Shown here: positions 48,136 through 56,809 of the stretch, in pieces
Position numbering within the stretch: the first letter of the stretch is position 1
Layout of the letters: each line of letters opens with the position of its first letter
DNA from: Motilibacter aurantiacus
GTDB lineage: Bacteria > Actinomycetota > Actinomycetes > Motilibacterales > Motilibacteraceae
Assembly (NCBI RefSeq): GCF_011250645.1
Contig: NZ_JAANNO010000002.1
Location: 155,081 to 219,080, forward strand
Length of the DNA stretch: 64,000 nucleotides
Direction of reading: 5' to 3'
Notes under the pieces: generated by a model
What the model was told of the DNA's origin: nothing
Database searches by the model: none
The model's input: only the letters and a program-made list of their open reading frames with translations
Position numbers and translations under genes: made by a program

Positions 48136-50400
48136 TCAGGCCTTGGAGTCGGCCGCGGCCTCGTCGGCCGTGCCCTCCGCGGAAGCGCCCTCAGCGGCGC
48201 CCTCGGCCTCGTCGACGACCGGCACGAGCGAGAGCTTGCCGCGCGGGTCGATCTCGGCGATCTCGACCTGGACCTTCTGGCCGACCTTGACGACGTCCTC
48301 GACGTTGTCGACCCGCTTGCCGCCGGCCAGCTTGCGCAGCTGGGAGACGTGCAGCAGGCCGTCGCGGCCGGGGACGAGCGACACGAAGGCGCCGAACGTC
48401 GTGGTCTTGACGACGGTGCCGAGGTAGCGCTCGCCGATCTCGGGCATCGTCGGGTTGGCGATGCCGTTGATCGTCTGGCGCGCGGCCTCGGCGGACGGGC
48501 CGTCGACGGCGCCGATGTAGATCGTGCCGTCGTCCTCGATCGTGATCTCGGCGCCGGTCTCGTCCTGGATCTGGTTGATCATCTTGCCCTTCGGGCCGAT
48601 GACCTCGCCGATCTTGTCCACCGGGATCTTGACGGTGATGATGCGCGGCGCGAACGGCGACATCTCGTCCGGGACGTCGATGGCCTCGTTCATCACGTCG
48701 AGGATGTGCAGCCGGGCCTCGCGGGCCTGGGTCAGCGCACCCGCGAGCACCGACGCGGGGATGCCGTCGAGCTTGGTGTCCAGCTGGATCGCCGTCACGA
48801 ACTCCTTGGTGCCGGCCACCTTGAAGTCCATGTCGCCGAACGCGTCCTCGGCGCCGAGGATGTCGGTGAGCGCGGCGTACTCGGTCTTGCCGTCGACCTC
48901 GTCCGAGACCAGGCCCATCGCGATGCCCGCGACCGGCGCCTTGAGCGGCACACCGGCGTTGAGCAGCGACATCGTCGAGGCGCAGACCGAGCCCATCGAC
49001 GTCGAGCCGTTGGAGCCGAGCGCCTCGGACACCTGGCGGATCGCGTAGGGGAACTCCTCGCGCGTCGGCAGCACCGGCACGAGCGCCCGCTCGGCGAGCG
49101 CGCCGTGGCCGATCTCGCGGCGCTTGGGCGAGCCCACGCGCCCCGTCTCACCCGTGCTGTACGGCGGGAAGTTGTAGTTGTGCATGTAGCGCTTGCGCGT
49201 CTCGGGCGAGAGCGTGTCCAGCTGCTGCTCCATGCGGAGCATGTTCAGCGTCGTGACCCCCAGGATCTGGGTCTCGCCGCGCTCGAAGAGCGCCGAGCCG
49301 TGCACGCGCGGGAGGACCTCGACCTCGGCCGAGAGCTGCCGGATGTCGGCGAGCCCACGGCCGTCGATGCGGACCTTGTCGCGCAGGATGCGCTGGCGGA
49401 CGAGCTTCTTGGTCAGCGACCGGTAGGCCCCGGACAGCTCCTTCTCGCGGCCCGCGAACTGCTCGCCGAGGCGCTCGCTGACGAGCCCCTTGACCCGGTC
49501 GAGCTCGGCCTCGCGCTCCTGCTTGCCGGCGATCGTCAGCGCGGCGGAGAGCTCCTCGGTCACCGCGCCCTCGACGGCCTCGAAGGCGTCGGGCTGGTAG
49601 TCCGGGTAGAGCGGGAACTCGCGCGTCTCCTTGGCGGCCTTGGCGGCGACCTCGGACTGCGCCTCGCACAGCGTGCGGATGAAGGGCTTGGCGGCCTCGA
49701 GGCCCTCGGCGACGATCTCCTCGGTGGGAGCGCCCTGGCCCTCCTCCTTGACCAGGCGCCAGGCCTGGTCGGTGGCCTCGGCCTCGACCATCATGATCGC
49801 GACATCTGCCGAGGCACCGTCACCGACGACGCGGCCGGCGACGACCATGTCGAACACGGCGCCGGCGAGCTGCTCGTGCGTCGGGAACGCGACCCACTGG
49901 CCCTCGATGAGGGCAACGCGGGTGGCGCCGATCGGGCCGCTGAAGGGCAGGCCGGCCAGCTGGGTCGACAGCGACGCGGCGTTGATCGCCACGACGTCGT
50001 AGAGGTCGTTCGGGTTGAGCGCCATGACCGTGACGACGACCTGGATCTCGTTGCGCAGGCCCTTGACGAAGGACGGGCGCAGCGGCCGGTCGATGAGGCG
50101 GCAGGTGAGGATCGCGTCCTCGCTGGGGCGGCCCTCCCGGCGGAAGAACGAGCCGGGGATGCGGCCCGCGGCGTACATCCGCTCCTCGACGTCGACGGTG
50201 AGCGGGAAGAAGTCGAACTGCTCCTTCGGGCTCTTGGACGCGGTCGTCGCCGAGAGCAGCATCGTCTCTTCGTCGAGGTACGCCACGGCGGAGCCGGCGG
50301 CCTGGCGGGCGAGGCGCCCGGTCTCGAACCGGACGGTGCGCTTGCCGAAGCGGCCGTTGTCGATGACGGCGGTGGCCGTCGTGATGTCGGAACCCTCCAC
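48136..50400 (-). CDS. pnp: polynucleotide phosphorylase
   Basis: A 754-aa 3'-5' phosphorolytic exoribonuclease, also able to make guanosine pentaphosphate in some actinobacteria. The GTG at 50400 has AGGAGGA upstream. Two RNase PH domains (about 5-225 and 325-560; [38 protein letters not shown]), an alpha-helical linker, a KH domain ([15 protein letters not shown]), an S1 domain ([26 protein letters not shown]) and an acidic Ala/Glu tail. Follows rpsO as usual. Confidence 0.96.
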   Translation of the reverse strand: MEGSDITTATAVIDNGRFGKRTVRFETGRLARQAAGSAVAYLDEETMLLSATTASKSPKEQFDFFPLTVDVEERMYAAGRIPGSFFRREGRPSEDAILTCRLIDRPLRPSFVKGLRNEIQVVVTVMALNPNDLYDVVAINAASLSTQLAGLPFSGPIGATRVALIEGQWVAFPTHEQLAGAVFDMVVAGRVVGDGASADVAIMMVEAEATDQAWRLVKEEGQGAPTEEIVAEGLEAAKPFIRTLCEAQSEVAAKAAKETREFPLYPDYQPDAFEAVEGAVTEELSAALTIAGKQEREAELDRVKGLVSERLGEQFAGREKELSGAYRSLTKKLVRQRILRDKVRIDGRGLADIRQLSAEVEVLPRVHGSALFERGETQILGVTTLNMLRMEQQLDTLSPETRKRYMHNYNFPPYSTGETGRVGSPKRREIGHGALAERALVPVLPTREEFPYAIRQVSEALGSNGSTSMGSVCASTMSLLNAGVPLKAPVAGIAMGLVSDEVDGKTEYAALTDILGAEDAFGDMDFKVAGTKEFVTAIQLDTKLDGIPASVLAGALTQAREARLHILDVMNEAIDVPDEMSPFAPRIITVKIPVDKIGEVIGPKGKMINQIQDETGAEITIEDDGTIYIGAVDGPSAEAARQTINGIANPTMPEIGERYLGTVVKTTTFGAFVSLVPGRDGLLHVSQLRKLAGGKRVDNVEDVVKVGQKVQVEIAEIDPRGKLSLVPVVDEAEGAAEGASAEGTADEAAADSKA

Positions 50401-50628
50401 GGGTCCTCCTGTTCGTGTGGGGAGCAGGAGGCACGGAAGGTGTCGGGGGCCGGTCTTCGAGAGAAGCGCCCGGAGCTGCTCTGCCGCTCCGGAGGCCACT
50501 ACCGAGGACCGACGTCGACGTCCTCGTCGTGCGTCCCGCCCACGGGCTGGGCGTTGGGGGTGCGCTCGCGGGGTCGGCCCCGCGAAGCAGCGAGGGGAGC
50601 GACCGGATGGCCACTCCCCTCGGGGCCG
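50401..50628 (-). promoter_or_regulatory. rpsO-pnp spacer with stacked hairpins
   Basis: This 228-bp gap holds several hairpins: AGGGGAG/CTCCCCT (50593-50599/50614-50620) just after the rpsO stop, CGCGGGG/CCCCGCG (50567-50573/50578-50584), and GAGGAC/GTCCTC around 50503-50524. In other bacteria this spacer holds a terminator and an RNase III site through which PNPase limits its own synthesis. A similar role is inferred, not shown. Confidence 0.45.
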
Positions 50629-50898
50629 CTATCGGCGCAGGCCGAGCCGCTCGATGAGCGAGCGGTAGCGGTTGATGTCCTTCTTCGCCAGGTACTGCAG
50701 CAGGCGGCGGCGACGGCCGACCAGGAGCAGCAGGCCACGGCGGCTGTGGTGGTCGTGCTTGTGGGTCTTGAGGTGCTCCGTGAGGTCACGGATGCGCTGG
50801 CTGAGCAGCGCCACCTGGGCCTCCGGCGAGCCGGTGTCGCCCGGCGTCAGGGAGTACTCGTCGAGGATCTTCTTCTTCGTCGCTGCGTCGAGGGACAC
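50629..50898 (-). CDS. rpsO: 30S ribosomal protein S15
   Basis: An 89-aa primary 16S rRNA-binding protein. The GTG at 50898 has GGAAGGAG upstream, so the longer open frame is rejected. Sequence is canonical: [65 protein letters not shown] and the C-terminal LIERLGLRR. Upstream of pnp. Confidence 0.97.
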   Translation of the reverse strand: MSLDAATKKKILDEYSLTPGDTGSPEAQVALLSQRIRDLTEHLKTHKHDHHSRRGLLLLVGRRRRLLQYLAKKDINRYRSLIERLGLRR

Positions 50899-50997
50899 AG
50901 GGCTCCTTCCGGGGGTTCGCTGCGCGGTGCCCCGGGCTGATCCTTCGGGGCGCTCTCGAGTCCGCGGCCGGTTCACACGGCAACTTCGAGGCTACCA

Positions 50998-51025
50998 GCC
51001 GGTGACCGTGCGTCCCGCCACCGGC
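50998..51025. terminator. hairpin after ribF
   Basis: GCCGGTG (50998-51004) pairs with CACCGGC (51019-51025), 4 bp past the ribF stop in the leftward direction. It may partly terminate the ribF message ahead of rpsO. Confidence 0.45.
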
Positions 51026-51028
51026 CGC

Positions 51029-51982
51029 TCAGCGCAGCAGCTCGCGCACCCGGTCGACGTCGAGCGCCATCTGCGCGACCAGCTCCTCGACTCCGGCGAA
51101 CTTCTCGGTGTCGCGGACCCGGCCCACGAAGTCGACGGCCACGTGCTCGCCGTACAGGTCGAGGTCGGTCCGGTCCAGGACGTACGCCTCCACCCGGCGC
51201 TTCTCGCCGCCGAACGTGGGGTTGGTGCCGATGGAGATCGCGGCGGGCAGCCGGGTCTCGCCCTCGGCGGAGAGGTTGTGCGGGAGCCCGCGGACCAGCC
51301 AGCCGGCGTAGACGCCGTCGGCCGGCACCACGGTGCGCGCCGGCACGTCGAGGTTGGCCGTCGGGTAGCCGAGCTCGCGGCCCCGCTTGTCCCCGTGGAC
51401 GACGACGCCCTCCACCCGGTGCGGCCGGTCGAGCGCGCGCGCCGCCGCCTCCACCTCGCCGAGCGCGACCCGGTCGCGGACGAAGGTGGAGGACCAGCGG
51501 TGGCCCGCCTCCTCCACCAGGCCGACCGGGCAGACGGTGAACCCGGACCTCGCGCCCAGGGTCGACAGCAGCGCGGCGTCGCCCGCGGCCTTGTGCCCGA
51601 ACCGGAAGTCCGCCCCCACCACGACCTCCGCGGCGTGCAGCGCGTCGACCAGCACGCGCCCGACGAACTGCTCCGGGGACCAGGAGGCCAGCTCGGCGTC
51701 GAAGGGCAGGACGCACACCGCGTCCACGCCGAGGTCGCCGAGCAGGGCGGCCCGGTGCGCGACGGTCGTCAGCTGCTTGGGCGCGATCTGCGGGCGCAGC
51801 ACGTCCAGCGGGTGCGGGTCGAAGGTCACCACGACCGCCGGGATGTGCGCCGAACGGCTGCGGGCGACCGCCCGGCCGACCACGGCGCGGTGGCCGCGGT
51901 GCACGCCGTCGAAGACACCGATGGAGACGACCGAAGGGCCCCAGTCGGAGGGGATCGCTCCGAGCCCATGCCAGACCTGCAC
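51029..51982 (-). CDS. ribF: bifunctional riboflavin kinase / FAD synthetase
   Basis: A 317-aa enzyme converting riboflavin to FMN and FAD. The N-terminal nucleotidyltransferase domain has VSIGVFDGVHRGHRAVV (20-36) and DFRFGHKAAGD. The C-terminal flavokinase domain has RGRELGYPTANLDV, ADGVYAGWL and ISIGTNPTFGG. It is 45 bp downstream of truB on the same strand, the standard truB-ribF-rpsO order. Confidence 0.95.
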   Translation of the reverse strand: MQVWHGLGAIPSDWGPSVVSIGVFDGVHRGHRAVVGRAVARSRSAHIPAVVVTFDPHPLDVLRPQIAPKQLTTVAHRAALLGDLGVDAVCVLPFDAELASWSPEQFVGRVLVDALHAAEVVVGADFRFGHKAAGDAALLSTLGARSGFTVCPVGLVEEAGHRWSSTFVRDRVALGEVEAAARALDRPHRVEGVVVHGDKRGRELGYPTANLDVPARTVVPADGVYAGWLVRGLPHNLSAEGETRLPAAISIGTNPTFGGEKRRVEAYVLDRTDLDLYGEHVAVDFVGRVRDTEKFAGVEELVAQMALDVDRVRELLR

Positions 51983-52027
51983 GCGGTGCAGCCTGCCAGA
52001 CGCCCCGCGCGCGCCCGGCGGGCCGGG

Positions 52028-52921
52028 TCAGGCGGCCGCGAACACCGCGAGCGGCCTGGCGCGCCCGCCGCGCTCCTCGACCAGGGCCAGGAAGGCGCCG
52101 TCCGGGCCGAAGACCGCCACCGGCCCCGCCGTGCCCTCGGCCGGGAGCAGCGCGCCGTGGGCGAGCCGGGCCGCGTCCTCCGCGCCGACCTCACGGCGGG
52201 GGAAGGCACGCCCCGCGGCGGCGGCCATCGGCAGGACGTCCACCTGCTCCTCGAGCTTCTCGAGGGTGCGGGCGTCCTCAAGCGTCCACGGGCCGACGCG
52301 GGTGCGCCGCAGCATCGTCAGGTGGCCGCCCACCCCGAGCGCGCGTCCGAGGTCGCGGGCCAGGGCGCGGACGTACGTGCCGCTGGTGCACGCGACCTCG
52401 ACGTCGAGGTCGAGCAGCGCCCCGTCGTCCGAGCGCCGGGACTCCCCCACGACGAACGCGGACACGGTGACGGGCCGCGCGGCGAGCTGGACCTCCTCGC
52501 CCGCCCGGGCCAGCGCGTACGCCCGCTTGCCGTTGACCTTGATCGCGCTGACCGAGCTGGGGACCTGCTCGATGTCACCGGTGAGCGCCGCGACGGCCTC
52601 AAGGAGCGTCTCGGCCGGCACGTCCCCGGCCGGGGCGCCGCCGGCCGGCTCGCCCTCCGCGTCGTCGGTGGTGGTCGCCTGCCCCAGCCGGACCGTCGCC
52701 GAGTACGCCTTGTCGGCCCCCGCGAGGTGGCCGAGCAGGCGCGTGGCCCGCCCCACGCCCAGCACGAGCACGCCCGTGGCCATCGGGTCCAGCGTGCCGG
52801 CGTGCCCGACGCGGCGGGTCCCGGCGAGCCGGCGCATGCGGCCCACGACGTCGTGCGACGTCCAGCCGCCGGGCTTGTCGACGACGACGATGCCCTCGGG
52901 CGCGGTCTCGGTCACGGGCAC
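52028..52921 (-). CDS. truB: tRNA pseudouridine-55 synthase
   Basis: A 297-aa synthase for pseudouridine 55 in the tRNA T loop. Family motifs: VVVDKPGGWTSHDVV (12-26), RRVGHAGTLDPMATGVLVLGVG with the catalytic Asp, KAYSATVRLG, and CTSGTYVRALARDLG. A C-terminal PUA-like extension is present. GTG start. The usual neighbour rbfA is displaced by an NADH dehydrogenase gene and nrnA. Confidence 0.95.
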   Translation of the reverse strand: MPVTETAPEGIVVVDKPGGWTSHDVVGRMRRLAGTRRVGHAGTLDPMATGVLVLGVGRATRLLGHLAGADKAYSATVRLGQATTTDDAEGEPAGGAPAGDVPAETLLEAVAALTGDIEQVPSSVSAIKVNGKRAYALARAGEEVQLAARPVTVSAFVVGESRRSDDGALLDLDVEVACTSGTYVRALARDLGRALGVGGHLTMLRRTRVGPWTLEDARTLEKLEEQVDVLPMAAAAGRAFPRREVGAEDAARLAHGALLPAEGTAGPVAVFGPDGAFLALVEERGGRARPLAVFAAA

Positions 52922-52967
52922 ATTGTCGCCTGCACGTGACCGAGTCCTGGTGCGGGCCGCGTCGAGG

Positions 52968-54263
52968 TCAGGGCGAGTCGACCTTGCCCCCGCGCGAGGC
53001 GCGGACGAGGATCCCGCCGCCGCCGCTGCCGAGGCCGAAGTTGTAGACCCAGTCGGTCAGCGTCTTGAGCCGGTTGCGGAAGCCGACCAGGTAGACGATG
53101 TGCACGCCGGCCCAGAGCGCCCAGGCCGGGAAGCCCTTCGCCTTGATCCGCTTGCCGCTGCTGCCGGGCAACGGCAGCTCCGCGACGGCGTCGCCCTTGG
53201 CGATGACGGCCAGGATCCCCTTGTCGAAGTACTCGAACGGCGCAGGCTGCTGGCCGGCGACGAGCTTGGCGATCTGCTTGCCGGTGTGCTTGCCCTGCTG
53301 GATGGCGTTGGGCGCCACCAGCGGGAACGGGCGGGCGCCCTCGGGCCGCTTCGGGGAGGCGATGTCGCCGATGGCGAAGACGTTGTCCCGGCCCGGCACC
53401 CGCAGGTCCGGCTCGACGACGATCGAGCCGCCGCGCCCGAGCTCGAGGCCGAGCTTGCGGCCCAGCGGGCTGGCCTGCACGCCCGCGCCCCACACGACGG
53501 TGCGCGTCTCGATGCGCTGGCCGTCGCTGAGCTCGACGCCCTTCTCGTCCGCCGACTTCACCGAGGTGTTGAGCAGGATCTCGACGCCGCGTTTGCGCAG
53601 GTCCTTGAGCGTCTGCTCACCGGACTGCTCGCTGAACGTGTTGAGCAGCCGGGGCATCATCTCGACCAGGACCACCCGCAGGTCCACCTCGCCGCCGATG
53701 TGGTGGCAGCTCATCTCGGCGAGCGAGCCGGCCGTCTCCACGCCGGTGGGGCCGCCGCCGACCACGACCACCGTCTCGTGCGAGCGGTCCGAGCTCCGGT
53801 CCCGCGCCGCCTGCTCGATCTCCTCGAGCAGGTGCAGCCGGAGGCGTACGGCGTCGCTCATCGTGTAGAGCGGGTACGCGTGCTCGTCCATTCCGGGGAT
53901 GCCGAAGAAATTGGTCGTCGCGCCCGCGGCGAGCACCAGGTAGTCGTAGGGGACGGTCGTCCCGTCCGTGAGCTCGACCGTCTGCGTGTCCCACTCGACG
54001 CCGGAGACCTCTCCGACCCGCACCTTGACGTTCTTCTGCCGACGGAAGATCGTCCGGATCGTGGAGCCGACCTGCTCCGGCGGCAGGTAGGAGGTCGCCA
54101 CCTGATAGAGCAGCGGCTGGAAGGTGTGGAAGTTGTTCCGGTCGATGATCGTGATGTCGACCGGGGCGCCGCGCAGCTCGTGGACCGCGTTGAGCCCGGC
54201 GAACCCGGCTCCGATGACCACGACGTGGGGCCGCCCGGAGGCGTGGGGGAAGGCAGAGGTCAC
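52968..54263 (-). CDS. ndh: type II NADH dehydrogenase
   Basis: A 431-aa non-proton-pumping NADH:quinone oxidoreductase. FAD-binding HVVVIGAGFAGLNAVHEL near 14-31, NAD-binding VVVVGGGPTGVETAGSLAEM near 166-185, and FAIGDIAS near 300. The C-terminal part has amphipathic membrane-binding segments (AWALWAGVHIVYLVGF). It feeds electrons from NADH to menaquinone at the inner membrane face. Its place between truB and nrnA is not part of the conserved translation cluster. Confidence 0.93.
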   Translation of the reverse strand: MTSAFPHASGRPHVVVIGAGFAGLNAVHELRGAPVDITIIDRNNFHTFQPLLYQVATSYLPPEQVGSTIRTIFRRQKNVKVRVGEVSGVEWDTQTVELTDGTTVPYDYLVLAAGATTNFFGIPGMDEHAYPLYTMSDAVRLRLHLLEEIEQAARDRSSDRSHETVVVVGGGPTGVETAGSLAEMSCHHIGGEVDLRVVLVEMMPRLLNTFSEQSGEQTLKDLRKRGVEILLNTSVKSADEKGVELSDGQRIETRTVVWGAGVQASPLGRKLGLELGRGGSIVVEPDLRVPGRDNVFAIGDIASPKRPEGARPFPLVAPNAIQQGKHTGKQIAKLVAGQQPAPFEYFDKGILAVIAKGDAVAELPLPGSSGKRIKAKGFPAWALWAGVHIVYLVGFRNRLKTLTDWVYNFGLGSGGGGILVRASRGGKVDSP

Positions 54264-54500
54264 CTTGGATCGACTCCCCGGTTGCTCGGTGCTTGTAACT
54301 CCCGGCCGACGATTCGGCCACGCCAGGCTGCACTACCGCTGGTGCGACGGCGTCACCGGCGCCCGCGTCGCCTCCGCTGGCACGGCACCGCCGCGGCCTG
54401 CGCGCGGCAGGCGCCTCGGGCTCGGCGGCCGTGGGCGAGCCGGCCGTCCGGCCGACGGAAGGGGGGCGGGCCCCGGCCGGCACCTGGGAGACTCGCCCGC

Positions 54501-54662
54501 ATGGCGTGGCTCTTCCTGGCCCTGACGGTGCTCTGGCTGGCGGCGACGGTAGTGCTCGTACGCCGGCTCGAGCTGTCGCCGGGGGCGCAGGCCGGCGCGA
54601 TCGCCGCGGCGGGCGTGGGCTGCCTGGGCGGGCTGATCCTGGTGGTCGACAGCCTGGCCTGA
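54501..54662 (+). CDS. 53-residue two-helix membrane protein
   Basis: A short rightward gene between leftward ndh and nrnA. The ATG at 54501 has GGGAG about ten bases upstream. The product is almost entirely two hydrophobic helices (MAWLFLALTVLWLAATVVLV and GAIAAAGVGCLGGLILVVDS) joined by the charged turn RRLELSPGAQ. It may be a small membrane regulator of a neighbouring membrane enzyme such as ndh; this is only a suggestion. Confidence 0.55.
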   Translation: MAWLFLALTVLWLAATVVLVRRLELSPGAQAGAIAAAGVGCLGGLILVVDSLA

Positions 54663-54768
54663 GGGCCGGGTCAGCGGCCGGAGGCCGCGCGCAGCCGGCC
54701 CCGGTGGAGGACGTGCTGGTGCAGGGAGCCCGGGTGCAGGACGACGAGTGACGGCAGCCGCCCGGCCG

Positions 54769-55830
54769 TCAGAGCGCGGCCTCCAGAGCCTCGCGGACCC
54801 GCCCGAGCACATCGTCCGCGCTCCCGTGGGCGGTGAGCCCCGCTGCGGCCCGGTGACCGCCGCCGCCCAGCGACACCGCAGCGCGGGACACGTCGACCCG
54901 GCCCTTGGAGCGCAGCGAGACGCGCCAGGTGCCGGGGTCGTCCTCGTAGAGCACGCAGGCCACGTCGGCCTCCTCGGCCCGCCGCACGGTGTCGAGGACC
55001 GGCGTCACGTCGTCGACCGCGAGGCCGGCGTCCCGCCGGGCCTGCCCGGGGACGACCGCGGTCACGAGGCCGGCCCCGGCGAGCGCGTGCCCGTCGAGCA
55101 CGACCCGTTCCAGTGCCGCCCCGAGCACGGGCAGGAAGGATGCCGGCACGTCGTCGACCAGCGACCGGACGAGCGCCGAGTGGTCGAACCCGACGTCGAG
55201 CAGCCGTGCGGCGAAGCGCAGGGTGTCCGGCCGGGTGTTGGAGAACCGGAAGGACCCGGTGTCGGTGACGAGGCCGGCGTAGAGGCAGGCCGCGATGGCC
55301 GGCGTCAGCTCGACGCCGAGCGCGTCGATCAGCCCCGCCGCCAGCACGGTCGTCGCGGCCGCGGCGGGGTCGACGAGCCGGACCGCGGCGAACGGCTCGT
55401 GGCTGCTGTGGTGGTCGAAGGCCACCGCCACCTGCGAGCTGTCCAGGACCGGCGCGAGGACACCCAGCCGGTCGGCCCGGGCGCAGTCGAACGCGACCGT
55501 CACCGCGCCGCTGGCGGCGAGCCGCGACGGGGGCACGAGGAAGCCGTCCTCCGGCCCGGCGCCGGGCAGCGCGCGCAGCGCACGCGGCACCTCGAACGGG
55601 TCGTCCCCCCAGGACACCTGGCAGGGGCGGCCCAGCTCGCGCAGCGCGTGGGCGACGGCCAGCGCCGAGCCGAGCGCGTCCGCGTCCGGGCTGACGTGCG
55701 CCAGGAGCACGACCGGGCCGGCCTCCCGCAGGAGGCCGGCCACCGTGCCGAGCACGTCGGCAGGCGTGCCGGGCGCCGCGGCCGCGCCGTTCCCGTCCGG
55801 CGGCGAGGCCCCTGGGCCGGGGGACGTCAA
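54769..55830 (-). CDS. nrnA: bifunctional oligoribonuclease / PAP phosphatase
   Basis: A 353-aa DHH-DHHA1 phosphoesterase. HVSPDADALGSALAVAHAL (DxD) and VAFDHHSSHEPF (DHH) are metal-binding motifs, and the C-terminal DHHA1 domain ends with SLGGGGHRAAAG. It degrades very short RNAs and dephosphorylates pAp. Start is TTG at 55830, with GGAG eight bases upstream, 5 bp after the rbfA stop. Co-transcribed with rbfA. Confidence 0.92.
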   Translation of the reverse strand: MTSPGPGASPPDGNGAAAAPGTPADVLGTVAGLLREAGPVVLLAHVSPDADALGSALAVAHALRELGRPCQVSWGDDPFEVPRALRALPGAGPEDGFLVPPSRLAASGAVTVAFDCARADRLGVLAPVLDSSQVAVAFDHHSSHEPFAAVRLVDPAAAATTVLAAGLIDALGVELTPAIAACLYAGLVTDTGSFRFSNTRPDTLRFAARLLDVGFDHSALVRSLVDDVPASFLPVLGAALERVVLDGHALAGAGLVTAVVPGQARRDAGLAVDDVTPVLDTVRRAEEADVACVLYEDDPGTWRVSLRSKGRVDVSRAAVSLGGGGHRAAAGLTAHGSADDVLGRVREALEAAL

Positions 55831-55835
55831 GGCCG

Positions 55836-56270
55836 CTACTCCGCGTCCTCGTCGTCCTTGGTCCGGTACGCGTCCGGCCCCGCGGCGTAGGTCGCCCCGG
55901 CGGCGACCCGGGACACCTCGGCGTCCGCCGCGGCGGCGCGGGCCAGCAGGTCCTCGATGTGCTTGGCGTTCTCCGGGATGGCGTCCGCGGTGAAGGTGAG
56001 GGTCGGGGTGTGCCGGACGCCGGTCTGCCGGCCGACCTCGCTGCGCAGCACGCCCTTGGCGCTCTCCAGCGCCGCCGCCGTCGCCGCCCGCTCCTCGTCC
56101 GACCCGTAGACCGTGTAGAAGATCTCCGCCTGCTGGAGGTCGCCGGTCATCCGGACGTCGGTCACGGTCACGAACCCGAGGCGCGGGTCCTTGACCCGGG
56201 TCTCGAGCATCTCCGCGACGATCACTCGGATGCGGTCACCAAGCTTGCGCGCACGTGCCGCGTCAACCAT
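55836..56270 (-). CDS. rbfA: ribosome-binding factor A
   Basis: A 144-aa 30S maturation factor. The KH-like fold shows [50 protein letters not shown]-type sequence at 4-53 and the conserved PTLTFTADA near 112. ATG at 56270. Between ylxP and nrnA, in the actinobacterial infB-ylxP-rbfA-nrnA order. Confidence 0.96.
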   Translation of the reverse strand: MVDAARARKLGDRIRVIVAEMLETRVKDPRLGFVTVTDVRMTGDLQQAEIFYTVYGSDEERAATAAALESAKGVLRSEVGRQTGVRHTPTLTFTADAIPENAKHIEDLLARAAAADAEVSRVAAGATYAAGPDAYRTKDDEDAE

Positions 56271-56327
56271 GGCCGGGCTCCTTCCTGAAGGCTCTTCCGT
56301 GGGTCGAAGAGAACCGGTCTGACAGGG

Positions 56328-56660
56328 TCAGCCGCCGTCGGGGTACGCGTCCTCGACGGCGGCCAGGTCGTCCTCGGGGCGCAGGACGCGGTGCTGGGCG
56401 GAGAGCAGGTCGACCTCGGGCCGGCCGGCCACGAGCCGCTCGCAGGACTCGAGCACCTCGCGGCAGTGGCGCGCGTCCGCCGCCACCACGGCGACGCCGA
56501 CGACCGCCCGCCGGTGCAGGTCCAGCGCACCGGCCTCGGCCACCGAGACCCCGAACTTGCGGGCCAGCTCGGCGACGATGGGCCGCACGACCGAGCGCTT
56601 GGCCTTGAGCGAGTGGACGTCACCGAGCAGCAGGTCCAGGCGGAGCGTTCCGACGAACAC
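56328..56660 (-). CDS. ylxP: DUF503 (YlxP-like) protein
   Basis: A 110-aa protein with the DUF503 pattern: MFVGTLRLDLLLGDVHSLKAKRSVVRPIVAELARKFGVSVAE and AVVGVAVVAADARHCREVLESCERLV. The GTG at 56660 follows a GGAGG-rich leader. The family is a ferredoxin-like fold linked genetically to infB and rbfA and probably acts in ribosome assembly; biochemical role not established to my knowledge. Confidence 0.92.
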   Translation of the reverse strand: MFVGTLRLDLLLGDVHSLKAKRSVVRPIVAELARKFGVSVAEAGALDLHRRAVVGVAVVAADARHCREVLESCERLVAGRPEVDLLSAQHRVLRPEDDLAAVEDAYPDGG

Positions 56661-56690
56661 GGCCTCCCCCTCCCCTCCCGTGAAAGACGA

Positions 56691-56732
56691 CAGTCCACCA
56701 GTGGGCCGGGTTCTCCGCCTGCTGGTGGACTG
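56691..56732. terminator. hairpin between infB and ylxP
   Basis: CAGTCCACCAG (56691-56701) pairs perfectly with CTGGTGGACTG (56722-56732) around a 20-nt loop, just upstream of the ylxP ribosome-binding site. It follows the infB terminator and may be an attenuator or processing site. Confidence 0.45.
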
Positions 56733-56759
56733 ACGATCATGCCCTCTGACGCGCCGGGT

Positions 56760-56797
56760 GATGCGGAGGCCGCCCGCTGGCGGGCGGCCTCCGCATC
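56760..56797 (-). terminator. terminator after infB
   Basis: An 18-bp perfect stem, 56760-56777 with 56780-56797, and a minimal loop lie 13 bp after the infB stop (56810) in the leftward direction. Confidence 0.75.
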
Positions 56798-56809
56798 CTG
56801 GCCGGAGCC

